DNA of 28,512 bases from Candidatus Saccharibacteria bacterium UBA4387 (GCA_002391075.1 DGRN01000022.1:1-28512), one strand, 5' to 3'. Counted from the first letter of the stretch, positions 1 through 7,962 are shown. The notes: a model not told the origin generated them from the sequence alone. Made by a program: numbers and translations.

Positions 1-1847
1 GTCGTAGTCGTTTCAGTCGTCGCCGAAGTCGTTGCCGTAGTCCCCAACGAACTCTGAACCGTAGTCTCCGTCACCCTTGGAGTGGTCGTAGTTTGAGTGG
101 TCGTAGTTTCCGTCGAGGTCGAGGTCGAAGTCGAAGTCGAAGTTGTTGTCTCTGGCGTCGTACTAGTAGATGTAGTAGTTTCAGTCGACGTCGTTGTAGT
201 CGGAGTTGTACTGGTGGTTGTCTCCGGCGTCGTGCTGGTTGTCGTAGTAGTGGTTTCTGGCGTCGTACTAGTCGTCGTAGTACTCGTAGTCGTCTCCGGA
301 GTCGTACTTGTAGTAGTAGTCGTAGTTTCCGTCGAAGTTGTCGTGCTCGTAGTGGTTTCCGGCGTCGTACTAGTCGTTGTAGTAGTGGTTTCGCTCGGCG
401 TTGTACTCGTTGTCGTTTCCGGCGTCGTGCTGGTTGTCGTGGTCGTTGTCACGGTTGTAGTCGTCGTCTCTGGAGTCGTAGTCGTCTCAAACACTGTCGT
501 TGTCACCGTTGGCGTATCAGGCGACGGAATCTCCGAAACTACCTGCGTACAAACCTTCTTAATAAAGATCTCATAACCGCCATCAACAGTAATCTTGTAG
601 ACAGCCGTGCCGTTTTCGTGTGTTGGGTACTGGAACAGCTCGACATCTTCGTGCGTCAAGCAGCGATCCGCATTTTCCCAGCTCAAATACTCATTATAAT
701 AACGACCGCTCGGCAATACCATTTCTTCAATCTTCGTCTTGTCGTCGTCCAAAATCTTATGCACGAACTCAGATGTCTCATGCATCAAATCTTCGTCGCC
801 AGCAATAGCTTCAGCATAGGCCGTCATCCCCATACCGTCACGATAGCCCGGAACACGCATACCTTGCTGAGCGAGCTGCCACAACATCGCACCGCGCGCA
901 TGCAACATCTGCGAATACTCATCCTCGATAATATCCAAAGCCTCATCAGTAGACTTATCGGCAAACAGTTCTGTACCATTCGCAAAATTATGCTGCCTCC
1001 CCCCAACCGCTGGAGCAGTACCGTCTTCATTAGCATAATATCCACGCAAGTCATCCGTCTCGTCTACTGCCTCTTTCGACTCCTTAGACTCAGTCGTTCG
1101 GCCAGCATCCTTCTCTCCGGTTAGCGAGCTATCGCCTCCGCCGTCACCAGTGAGCGCCATATAGGCTTTCTCTGACGGCAGCTGCTCGACATAGTTTTGC
1201 TCAGCCACAATCGGATCGATATCTTTCGGCAAGCTTTTGCCGCCTTTCTTATCAAGTGAACCGCTACCGCCCATCACGCCTAAGACGCTTCCTACGCCAA
1301 CGCCAATCGCCGCAGCGGTCGCCAAAGCTCTCTTAGTGAAGCCCTTGACTGCTTCCAAGGCCCTAATTGCTTTCTGGCCAATTTTCTTAAATAACGAAAT
1401 CTGCTTTTCTTTTTCCTGATCTTCTGCCGTCTCGGTATCGTTTTTAACATCTTCTTCAGCACCATCGTCGGCGTCTATTACTTCATCGCCTCCGACTTCT
1501 TCGGACGACTCATTCTCGCCCTCGCTACCTTCTTCATCGTCATCAAGCGCTGCCATCACGAGGTTTTCTTCTTCCAAGAATTGATTCAAGCGATCACGGT
1601 ATTTATCACCATGGCTGCTCTGAAGAACCGCCATAATGCAATCTTGCTTGGCTTCCGTAGACCAGCTTTCTGCCGCCCCTCTCAAGCCAGCTTCTTTTTC
1701 TTCGTCGCTTAACTTTAGGCCCTCTTGGATATCACGGAATTCAGAAAAATTAATACTGTTAACCATGAAGTCCAATAGTTCTTCGCCGCCAATCTCGCGT
1801 GGAGCGTTTTCGCCGCCACTAGATACTGATTCGCTACCTGCTTTCAT
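1..1847 (-). CDS. Large acidic protein with hydrophobic segment and Thr/Pro/Glu repeat tail (C-terminus beyond window)
   Basis: The minus-strand frame is open from the ATG at 1845-1847 to the window edge, giving 615 residues without a stop. Residues 1-150 are acidic and low in hydrophobics, with runs of Asp/Glu around 100-145. A basic stretch at 153-173 (FKKIGQKAIRALEAVKGFTKR) leads into a Gly/Ala hydrophobic segment at about 174-194 that could span a membrane. Residues 270-435 look globular and include three Cys-poor blocks rich in Tyr and Trp. From about residue 446 the chain is almost only Thr, Ser, Pro and Glu, with at least six copies of a TTPETTT-like unit, as in O-glycosylated stalks of surface proteins. 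An AAAAGGAAA stretch lies 7 nt before the start and a promoter is at 1885-1913. I infer a cell-surface stalk or adhesin, but no family is recognised. Plus-strand open frames here are Val-rich mirror images of the Thr codons. Confidence 0.8.
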   Translation of the reverse strand, partial: MKAGSESVSSGGENAPREIGGEELLDFMVNSINFSEFRDIQEGLKLSDEEKEAGLRGAAESWSTEAKQDCIMAVLQSSHGDKYRDRLNQFLEEENLVMAALDDDEEGSEGENESSEEVGGDEVIDADDGAEEDVKNDTETAEDQEKEKQISLFKKIGQKAIRALEAVKGFTKRALATAAAIGVGVGSVLGVMGGSGSLDKKGGKSLPKDIDPIVAEQNYVEQLPSEKAYMALTGDGGGDSSLTGEKDAGRTTESKESKEAVDETDDLRGYYANEDGTAPAVGGRQHNFANGTELFADKSTDEALDIIEDEYSQMLHARGAMLWQLAQQGMRVPGYRDGMGMTAYAEAIAGDEDLMHETSEFVHKILDDDKTKIEEMVLPSGRYYNEYLSWENADRCLTHEDVELFQYPTHENGTAVYKITVDGGYEIFIKKVCTQVVSEIPSPDTPTVTTTVFETTTTPETTTTTVTTTTTTSTTPETTTSTTPSETTTTTTSTTPETTTSTTTSTETTTTTTSTTPETTTSTTTTSTTPETTTTTTSTTPETTTSTTPTTTTSTETTTSTSTTPETTTSTSTSTSTSTETTTTQTTTTPRVTETTVQSSLGTTATTSATTETTT

Positions 1848-1884
1848 CTTTGATTTCCTTTTTATTTTGACCTTATTTAAATCA

Positions 1885-1913
1885 AATTTACCACTACCGT
1901 TTTAGTTCGTCAA
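1885..1913 (-). promoter_or_regulatory. Promoter of the Thr-rich protein gene
   Basis: On the minus strand a TTGACG -35 (1908-1913) is followed after 17 nt by TAAATT (1885-1890), with TG one base upstream of the -10 (extended -10). It sits about 38 nt before the start codon. A near-palindrome (GTATAA-N5-TTATAC) lies further upstream around 1966-1982 and could be an operator; that is only inference. Confidence 0.6.
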
Positions 1914-2007
1914 TATATTTATTCACTACAAACAAAAATATCCGCTTGAACACAAAAATTATACTGTATAAATTTTTTATACAAATACCCCAAACTCCCC
2001 GAACAAG

Positions 2008-2039
2008 AAAAGAGACTACTGCGAACAGTAATCTCTTTT
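2008..2039 (-). terminator. Intrinsic terminator with CGAA/TTCG tetraloop
   Basis: The arms AAAAGAGACTACTG (2008-2021) and CAGTAATCTCTTTT (2026-2039) pair with one mismatch around a 4-nt loop. A/T tracts on both sides make it usable in both directions. It ends the transcript coming from the 80-aa gene upstream on the minus strand and insulates the Thr-rich gene. Confidence 0.8.
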
Positions 2040-2229
2040 CTACTCTATTCAATAGGCGTAGTCCTTGTTTATTTTTATTTTTCATTTGCTCTATCTTATA
2101 GGCATTTTCCTTTCGTTATTTTTTCTATTTTGTGTTCGCCGCACTATTCCTGCGGCCTCGCCTTACGGCGGATCCTTTATTTTATTTTTCGTTTTTTAAT
2201 CTCCATATATTATATATGTCAGTTTTTTA

Positions 2230-2472
2230 TTATCGAGTTTTTTGGCTAATCGCAGATAGTATGCTACCGCGTCGTTGCAATGTAAGTATTTGCTGTTTCA
2301 CTTTGTTCACATCCACATCTTTCACTTCGCTCGGATCCACAGCTTCCATGTCTTCGTATCCCATTCCGTCAATTTCATCCTCGCGCTCTATTTTCTCGTC
2401 TTGCAAGCTTTCCCATTTTGTATTTGTAGTTTGCGGTATTTTATATGTGCCGATTTCACTATTTACTGACAT
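2230..2472 (-). CDS. Small acidic hypothetical protein, 80 aa
   Basis: The product has no signal peptide, membrane segment or Cys. The central part (residues 20-55) is highly charged (KWESLQDEKIEREDEIDGM, EDMEAVDPSEVKDVDVNK), and the C-terminal 25 residues are predicted helical with a basic end (LQRRGSILSAISQKTR). I do not recognise the family. Support for a real gene comes from its surroundings: a near-consensus promoter at 2574-2602, a GAAAGGAAA Shine-Dalgarno about 10 nt before the ATG, and a strong terminator at 2008-2039. The 5' leader of about 95 nt begins with a perfect 7-bp hairpin (GTTAGAT/ATCTAAC, 2540-2566). A role as a small regulator or binding partner is possible but cannot be shown. 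Confidence 0.65.
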   Translation of the reverse strand: MSVNSEIGTYKIPQTTNTKWESLQDEKIEREDEIDGMGYEDMEAVDPSEVKDVDVNKVKQQILTLQRRGSILSAISQKTR

Positions 2473-2573
2473 TTTTTATTTTTCCTTTCGTTACGTCATC
2501 CTGATACCCTTCGGAATTCGTTATTTTTTATTTTTGTTTGTTAGATTTTTTATTTTCTTATCTAACTGTCCCA

Positions 2574-2602
2574 ATCATAGCACGTTTGCGCTTTTTTGTC
2601 AA
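2574..2602 (-). promoter_or_regulatory. Strong sigma70-type promoter for the 80-aa gene
   Basis: Perfect TTGACA (2597-2602), 17-nt spacer, TATGAT (2574-2579) with an upstream TG (extended -10). The predicted start near 2567 places a hairpin at the very 5' end of the RNA, a common way to protect a message from decay. Confidence 0.8.
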
Positions 2603-2704
2603 TAACGCTTATGCTATTTTTTACAAAAATGTCAAATTTAACAGAGGTAAAAATCGCCTTGCAAAATCCGAAAAATATTATCACCGGCCGCAAAACGCCA
2701 CAAA

Positions 2705-2728
2705 AAATATGCCCCGAAGGGTATATTT
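2705..2728 (-). terminator. Intrinsic terminator of ileS
   Basis: Ten-bp stem (AAATATGCCC with GGGTATATTT, one G-T pair) around a CGAA loop. A run of six T on the minus strand follows. It starts 12 nt after the ileS stop codon. Confidence 0.85.
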
Positions 2729-2739
2729 ATATATTTGCT

Positions 2740-5619
2740 CTACTCTTTTTCAAGCGAAATCGTCACGTCCTGTCCGTTGACTTTTACTTTTTCATCGTAA
2801 GCATAATTGCCGTCATCTAGAGTCGTCGCCAAAACCTCGTCTTTCAGCATATCGACTAGATTTCCCGGCACCTCAACCGACAAAGACAACTTAATACGGT
2901 CGTCAACATTCAGGCCAGCCTTCTTGCGAGCCGACTGCACGAAGCGCACCAACTCACGCACGAAGCCTTCTGTCTCAAGCTCTGGCGTCAATTTCTTGTC
3001 CAACGCCAACTCTTTGCCGTGCTTTACCGTCTTTACGTTTACCTCCTCAGCGATAATCTGCTCATAGAAAGCATCCAACTTATCGCCGCCGTAAGTCAAA
3101 GTCGCGAGCGGCTGTCGCACCTTAATCTGACCATATTTGTCGTTGCGATCCATGCGCATCGCCAAACCAGCCGTAATTACCTCGCGACAAGCCTTCATTT
3201 CTTCTAGTACAGCCTGATCAATCTTGCCGGCTTTTGGCCAATCCTGTAGATGCACACTGTCGCCACCCATCATATTCTGCCATAGCTCCTCGGCCAAGAA
3301 CGGCACAAACGGCGCCAAAATCAGCGCAAGGTAACTCAGCACAAAGTGCAAAGTCTCGTAAGCCTCTTTCTTGTCCGCGCCAGACTCGCTCTTCCAGAAG
3401 CGACGGCGGCTGCGACGCACGAACCAGTTCGACATATCGTCCACAAATGGCAACACTTCCGCCAAAGCCGCCGGCAAATTATAAGCCTCCATATTCTCTG
3501 TAATATTATTGCGCAGTTCAAACACGCGGCTCACAATCCAAGTATCCAGCTTATTCTCCAGTTTCTTCGGAGCGCTTAGTTTCTTTCCCTTGAACTCCCA
3601 GCCGTCAACCTCGGCATACATCGTAAAGAAGTCGTAGACATTCCAAATCATCGTCAACTTGCGCGCCGTATCTGAAACATCCTTATCGAGCAAAGCAAAA
3701 TCTTCACCCGCCAAAACCGGGCTCGATAGCATCACAAAGCGCAAAGCATCGGCCGAATATTGATCCATCAAGACGTTCGGATCAGTGTAATTACCCAACG
3801 ACTTACTCATCTTGCGGCCATCATTGCCCGCCAATGTGCCAGTCGTAATCACATTCTTGTATGCTTTATCACCAAACAGCGCCGTATTGACCGCATGTAC
3901 GTAGTAGAACCATGCGCGCACCTGCCCGACATATTCCACAATGAAATCCGCCGGATAATTCTTTTCGAATTTTTCTTTATTCTCGAACGGATAATGCAAC
4001 TGCGCAAACGGCATCGAGCCGGACTCAAACCAGCAGTCAAGCACCTTATCAACGCGCGTAAAATGCTCACCGTCGATGTCGAACTCAATCTCATCAACCC
4101 ATGGGCGGTGATAATCTTCCAGGCGCACGCCAGACAACTCATAGAGCTCGTCATAGGAGCCGACCACTTTCAGCGTGCCCTTATCGCCACGCCAAACTGG
4201 CATCGCCGTCGCCCAGAAACGGTCGCGACTCAAGTTCCAATCCGGAGCCTGCTCAATATTCTTCGCAAAACGACCATGCTTCAAATGCGCCGGGAACCAA
4301 TTTATATCCTCGTTCTTCTCTAGCATCAAAGGCTTGCTGCCCTCAATATCGAAGAACCAGCTCGGAATCGCACGATACATAATGCGCTGCTTGCTACGCG
4401 GGTTGAACGGATATTCATGCTTAATATATTCGATTTTCCAAATAACACCCTTTTCTTCAAGACACTTGGCGATAAATTTGTTCGCACTCCAGACTTCAAG
4501 GCCGTTCTCGTCGGTATCGCGCACACCAATCTCGCGCAACTTCTCTGCCCATTCCGGGAAATAGTAGCCATTATCATCAATCGTATGGCGCGTCGGAATA
4601 CCATTCTTCTTGCCGAGCGCAAAGTCGTCTTCACCATAAGCTGGCGCGATATGCACAATGCCCGTACCGTCTTCCGCAGAAACAAAATCCGCCGTCCAAA
4701 CCTTATGCGCGTTTTCATTCTGCGCAATTTCATCATCCATTTCAAAGAGCGGCACATATTTCAAGCCCTCCAGGTCGGCGCCAGAATACGTTTTAAGAGC
4801 CTTAGGGGCCTCTCCAAGCAATTTTTCAGCCAAAACCTTAGCCATAATCGTCTTTTTACCATCGACGTCATACAGGCCATATTCTAGCTTCTTAGACACT
4901 GCCAAAGCCATGTTTGCCGGCAAAGTCCAAGGCGTCGTCGTCCAGGCCATAATATACTCATCGCGGTCAGCAAGTTTAAAGAAGACATAGGCGCTCGGAT
5001 CAGTCACCGTCTGATACGCATCATTGTCCATCGTTACTTCCGCCTTCGAAACAGGGGTCGCAAACTTCGTATCATACATGAGAACCTTCTCGCCCTCATA
5101 GATTTTCCCCTTTTCGTAAAGCGTCTTAAATGCCCACCATACCGACTCCATAAAATCTTTGTTCATTGTGCGATAACAGTTGTCAAAATCAACCCAACGC
5201 CCAATGCGGTCAATCGTTCCGCGCCAAGTCTCCGAATTTGCCACCATCGACTCGCGTGCCTTCACGATATAGTCTTCAAGCGAAATCTTCGTACCAATAT
5301 CGCGACGATCCGTAATCCCAAGTTGCTTCTCCACGAAATTCTCTGCCGGCAAACCATGGCAATCCCAGCCCCAGCGACGCTCGACGCGCTTGCCATTCAT
5401 CGTCCAAAAACGCGGCACCGCATCCTTAACGACGCTCGAAAGCAGAGTGCCGTGGTGTGGCATACCCGTAATAAATGGCGGCCCATCATAAAAAACATAC
5501 GATTCATCAATCGGTCTTTGTTCGACCGACTTTTCGAACGTCTTATGCTTTTTCCAATCATCAATCAGCGCTTTTTCGTATTCGCTAGCGCGTCGACGTT
5601 GGCCGTACTTATATTTCAT
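2740..5619 (-). CDS. ileS: Isoleucyl-tRNA synthetase (type 2-like)
   Basis: Class I synthetase charging tRNA-Ile in the cytoplasm. The start is taken at 5619 (959 aa) because AAGGAGAGG sits 5-7 nt before that ATG; an ATG 24 nt upstream would overlap the Shine-Dalgarno. The nucleotide-binding fold carries GPPFITGMPHHGT (residues 46-58) at the HIGH position and KMSKS at 603-607. The CP1 editing domain is present, with WTTTPWTLPAN and the HIAPAYGEDD block. WDCHGLPAE and the anticodon-binding C-terminal half are intact. The C-terminal pattern RELVRFVQSARKKAGLNVDDRI resembles the eukaryote-like IleRS2 group, often tolerant of mupirocin (family knowledge; resistance here is not shown). Odd point: the fourth residue of HxGH is Thr58 instead of His. 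Expression is controlled by the T-box leader just upstream. Confidence 0.97.
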   Translation of the reverse strand: MKYKYGQRRRASEYEKALIDDWKKHKTFEKSVEQRPIDESYVFYDGPPFITGMPHHGTLLSSVVKDAVPRFWTMNGKRVERRWGWDCHGLPAENFVEKQLGITDRRDIGTKISLEDYIVKARESMVANSETWRGTIDRIGRWVDFDNCYRTMNKDFMESVWWAFKTLYEKGKIYEGEKVLMYDTKFATPVSKAEVTMDNDAYQTVTDPSAYVFFKLADRDEYIMAWTTTPWTLPANMALAVSKKLEYGLYDVDGKKTIMAKVLAEKLLGEAPKALKTYSGADLEGLKYVPLFEMDDEIAQNENAHKVWTADFVSAEDGTGIVHIAPAYGEDDFALGKKNGIPTRHTIDDNGYYFPEWAEKLREIGVRDTDENGLEVWSANKFIAKCLEEKGVIWKIEYIKHEYPFNPRSKQRIMYRAIPSWFFDIEGSKPLMLEKNEDINWFPAHLKHGRFAKNIEQAPDWNLSRDRFWATAMPVWRGDKGTLKVVGSYDELYELSGVRLEDYHRPWVDEIEFDIDGEHFTRVDKVLDCWFESGSMPFAQLHYPFENKEKFEKNYPADFIVEYVGQVRAWFYYVHAVNTALFGDKAYKNVITTGTLAGNDGRKMSKSLGNYTDPNVLMDQYSADALRFVMLSSPVLAGEDFALLDKDVSDTARKLTMIWNVYDFFTMYAEVDGWEFKGKKLSAPKKLENKLDTWIVSRVFELRNNITENMEAYNLPAALAEVLPFVDDMSNWFVRRSRRRFWKSESGADKKEAYETLHFVLSYLALILAPFVPFLAEELWQNMMGGDSVHLQDWPKAGKIDQAVLEEMKACREVITAGLAMRMDRNDKYGQIKVRQPLATLTYGGDKLDAFYEQIIAEEVNVKTVKHGKELALDKKLTPELETEGFVRELVRFVQSARKKAGLNVDDRIKLSLSVEVPGNLVDMLKDEVLATTLDDGNYAYDEKVKVNGQDVTISLEKE

Positions 5620-5641
5620 ACACCCTCTCCTTTCTTTGAAC

Positions 5642-5806
5642 AAAAAAATTCCAATTTTTCATTGGAACTCTCATCGAGCGGTACCATCCAATTTCCAATC
5701 AAATGATTGGCCCTTAGTTCAATCACTTACGCGGATTCACGGACGATTCTACTCAGCAAACACCTTTCTTTCGCCTGCTCGCAGTTGATAGCTGCTCAAA
5801 CGCTTT
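5642..5806 (-). promoter_or_regulatory. T-box leader (tRNA-Ile-sensing riboswitch) of ileS
   Basis: Read on the minus strand, the leader has the T-box bulge TGGTACC (5680-5686) inside an antiterminator. ATTGGA pairs with TCCAAT, and above the bulge GCTC pairs with GAGT. The competing terminator is TTCCAAT-GAAAA-ATTGGAA followed by seven T (5642-5667), sharing the TTCCAAT strand, so the two folds exclude each other. A CCAATC-AAAT-GATTGG hairpin (5695-5710) fits Stem III. In the Stem I region there are two candidate Ile specifier codons ATC (5745-5747 and 5734-5736), both preceded by GA, and a GGUG motif. Uncharged tRNA-Ile should stabilise the antiterminator and raise ileS expression. TGGT in the bulge matches the ACCA end of the tRNA-Ile found at 25152-25228. 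Confidence 0.88.
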
Positions 5807-5811
5807 ACTCT

Positions 5812-5840
5812 ATTATACCAAAAAATTTGCGCAAGCACAA
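5812..5840 (-). promoter_or_regulatory. Promoter of the ileS T-box transcript
   Basis: TTGTGC (5835-5840), 17-nt spacer, perfect TATAAT (5812-5817) on the minus strand. It overlaps the terminator hairpin of the upstream operon, so one stretch of DNA both ends one transcript and starts the next. Confidence 0.75.
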
Positions 5841-5853
5841 AAACTTGCGCAAA
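5820..5853 (-). terminator. Terminator of the ftsZ-nrdR-thioredoxin-like operon
   Basis: Perfect 10-bp inverted repeat TTTGCGCAAG / CTTGCGCAAA (5826-5835 and 5844-5853) with an 8-nt loop, then six T on the minus strand. It begins 8 nt after the stop codon of the thioredoxin-like gene. Confidence 0.88.
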
Positions 5854-5860
5854 AATCTTT

Positions 5861-6127
5861 TCAGTTATTCAACAAATAGTATACAACCTCGTCAATTCTA
5901 GGCATGCTCGCACCTCGCCACATCTGCAGCAGACTACCATCATCGCCGAGCGCCATCATCGTTGGATATTCTACTATGTCGTACGCCCGACAAAGACTTA
6001 AGCCACCACCGTCGTCCGGCGAATACGATTCAAGCTGCTTTCCGGTCCTCCGCTCAAAATCTCGCAACCAATCCGACACTGTGCGCGAATAATCCTCTCC
6101 TTCGCGCCAAATTATAACCACCCTCAT
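5861..6127 (-). CDS. Thioredoxin-like fold protein without CXXC, 88 aa
   Basis: The sequence opens with a beta strand (MRVVIIW) and ends with VEYPTMMALGDDGSLLQMWRG followed by a helix (PRIDEVVYYLL). This is the pattern of a thioredoxin C-terminal half with a cis-proline (the YPT motif) and a final helix. There is no CXXC: the one Cys is residue 46 in LSLCRAYDI. A classic disulfide oxidoreductase role is therefore unlikely; a binding or single-Cys role is possible. It is the last gene of the ftsZ-nrdR operon, 8 nt after nrdR, with a TAGGAGAG Shine-Dalgarno before its ATG. The fold call rests on pattern only. Confidence 0.7.
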   Translation of the reverse strand: MRVVIIWREGEDYSRTVSDWLRDFERRTGKQLESYSPDDGGGLSLCRAYDIVEYPTMMALGDDGSLLQMWRGASMPRIDEVVYYLLNN

Positions 6128-6135
6128 TTGCTCTC

Positions 6136-6645
6136 CTATTTCTTCTTCGTTTTCTTCGCGTCATCCGCGTTCGCGCTCGCCTCTTCCTTGCGCGCCCTTG
6201 AACGCTCACGCTGCTCAGCAATGCTCTTTTCCAGTTCGTCCAAGGTTTTAAACTCTCTAAAGACACTTACAAAGCGCACGTAGGCCATCTCGTTCGTGTC
6301 GGACAACACCTTCAGAATCATCTCGCCAATCATTTTTGACGGAATTTCTTCTTTTCCAAGAGCGTATACCTCATCCTCGACACGATCAATCACGTTCTGA
6401 ACATCAGCATCGCTATTAAAATACTTACCGACACTCGTTCGCACAGAGCTAGCCATCTTGTCACGATTAAAAGCCTCGCGCGCCCCACTGCGCTTACGAA
6501 TAATCAATCCCGGCCGTTCAATCCGCTCATAGGTCGTAAAGCGATGTTTTCCATCGAGCGAAACCCTGCGCCGCCTAATCATCGTGCCGTCTTGCGACTC
6601 ACGACTCTCTATTACCTTGCTTTCACCTATTCTATAGTGGCTCAT
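6136..6645 (-). CDS. nrdR: NrdR-type ribonucleotide reductase repressor lacking the zinc ribbon cysteines
   Basis: NrdR proteins bind NrdR boxes upstream of ribonucleotide reductase genes and sense ATP/dATP through an ATP-cone. The framework is clear: IRRRR (23-27), RFTTYERIE (35-43), RPGLIIRKRSGAREAFNRDK starting the ATP-cone, and EMAYVRFVSVFREFKTLDEL near the end. Length (169 aa) is typical, with a Lys/Arg-rich tail. The odd feature is at the N-terminus: the four zinc ligands (CxxC at 3/6 and about 29/32) are replaced by H3, I6, S29 and G32, while the flanking conserved residues remain. The gene lies 12 nt after ftsZ and uses an AAGGAG Shine-Dalgarno. No ribonucleotide reductase gene is in the window. 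Confidence 0.9.
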   Translation of the reverse strand: MSHYRIGESKVIESRESQDGTMIRRRRVSLDGKHRFTTYERIERPGLIIRKRSGAREAFNRDKMASSVRTSVGKYFNSDADVQNVIDRVEDEVYALGKEEIPSKMIGEMILKVLSDTNEMAYVRFVSVFREFKTLDELEKSIAEQRERSRARKEEASANADDAKKTKKK

Positions 6646-6657
6646 GCAAGTTTCTCC

Positions 6658-7890
6658 TTATTTATTCTTATTCTTGCGCCTCAAGATAGCCGGAGTGTCG
6701 TTTTCTTCTGTCATATCCTTATTGAACGTCGGAGTAGTCCACATGTTCGTCGAAGTCGCCGCCGTAAAGTCCGCGCTATCATTCTCAATAGCTTTCGGAT
6801 CTTCTTCCTCTTCCTCAATTACTGGCGCACTCGGTGCAGTATCCACAGGCGCAGTCGCAGTCGGCGTCTCATACTCACCGCCATCCAACGAATAACTTTC
6901 TTGCGTCATCGCACGCGGATCATCATGAAAATATTGCGAATCAAAGCCAGTCGCAATCACCGTCACCATAATCTCATCTTCAAGCTCCGGTCGTACGCTC
7001 GCACCCATGATAATATTCGCATTCGGGCTAACATTTTCAGTGATAACTTTACCAGCTTCCTGCAACTCTTGCATCGTCACATTCTCGCTACCAGAAATCA
7101 AGAACAAGACACCACGAGCACCATCAATCGACACCTCAATCAACGGAGATTCAATCGCCTGCTGCGCAGCAATCGCGGCACGATTTTCGCCAGATGCGCG
7201 ACCAATACCCATCAAAGCCGAACCGGCGTCCTTCATGATTGCGCAAACATCTGCAAAGTCGAGATTAATATCATGCTCCTCGGTAATAATCTCAGTCACG
7301 CCCTGAACACCCTGGCACAAAACGTTATCCGCAATACGGAAAGAATCCTTAAAGCTCATGTTCGGATCAATCACCTGCAACAAACGCTCATTCGGAATCG
7401 TAATCAGAGCATCGACATTGCGCGCCAAATGATCAATCGCCCACTCGGCGTTCTGGCGACGCACTTCGCCCTCAATCGCGAACGGCTTCGTCACTACACC
7501 AACAGTCAAAATACCAAGGTTGCGCGCCTCCTCAGCCACAATGTAACCAGCACCAGAACCAGTACCACCGCCAGCACCAAAGGTAATAAACACCATATCG
7601 GCACCGTCCAAAACCTGGCGAATTTCCTCACGGCTAGCATCTGCCGCCTTCTCACCCTTCTTTGGATCCGCGCCAGCACCAAGACCGTTGCGCTCCTCAA
7701 GCTTCAGATGAACCTTAACGTCAGCCTTCGAATTACGCAAAGCCTGCGCATCGGTGTTCATCGCAATTAGCTCAACACCAGAAATGCCAGCCTCGCGCAT
7801 ACGATTCACCGCTGCGCCACCGGCACCACCAACGCCCACTACTTTAATATTGGCGATACTTTCTACCTCACTAGGTTTAATTTCTGGCAT
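6658..7890 (-). CDS. ftsZ: Cell division GTPase FtsZ
   Basis: FtsZ polymerises into the cytokinetic ring under the membrane. The GTP-binding domain has VVGVGGAGGAAVNRM (17-31), the tubulin signature GAGGGTGSGA (105-114; Ser112 where Thr is usual), and the NLDFADV synergy-loop motif that completes the GTPase site. An acidic linker with EEEEED leads to the C-terminal peptide DTPAILRRK, which in the family docks onto FtsA. Length (410 aa) is usual. It has its own promoter after the ftsA terminator and a GTGAGGAG Shine-Dalgarno, and is followed closely by nrdR and the thioredoxin-like gene, so division and nucleotide supply control share a message. Confidence 0.98.
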   Translation of the reverse strand: MPEIKPSEVESIANIKVVGVGGAGGAAVNRMREAGISGVELIAMNTDAQALRNSKADVKVHLKLEERNGLGAGADPKKGEKAADASREEIRQVLDGADMVFITFGAGGGTGSGAGYIVAEEARNLGILTVGVVTKPFAIEGEVRRQNAEWAIDHLARNVDALITIPNERLLQVIDPNMSFKDSFRIADNVLCQGVQGVTEIITEEHDINLDFADVCAIMKDAGSALMGIGRASGENRAAIAAQQAIESPLIEVSIDGARGVLFLISGSENVTMQELQEAGKVITENVSPNANIIMGASVRPELEDEIMVTVIATGFDSQYFHDDPRAMTQESYSLDGGEYETPTATAPVDTAPSAPVIEEEEEDPKAIENDSADFTAATSTNMWTTPTFNKDMTEENDTPAILRRKNKNK

Positions 7891-7926
7891 TTTTTAACTC
7901 CTCACTTTTTGAATATACTTACATCT

Positions 7927-7955
7927 AATATAACACTTGAACACATTTTTTCCAA
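7927..7955 (-). promoter_or_regulatory. Promoter of the ftsZ operon
   Basis: TTGGAA (7950-7955), 17-nt spacer, TATATT (7927-7932) on the minus strand, about 37 nt before the ftsZ start and just after the ftsA terminator. Confidence 0.6.
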
Positions 7956-7962
7956 CACCCTC

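Noticed and set aside
93..1124. Long plus-strand open frames rich in Arg/Ser or Val
   Set aside because: They are mirror images of the Thr/Ser/Pro/Glu repeat on the minus strand, with no ribosome binding site; the minus frame has sensible composition and a promoter.
1894..2085. 63-aa hydrophobic minus-strand frame
   Set aside because: A strong terminator (2008-2039) lies inside it and no ribosome binding site precedes its ATG.
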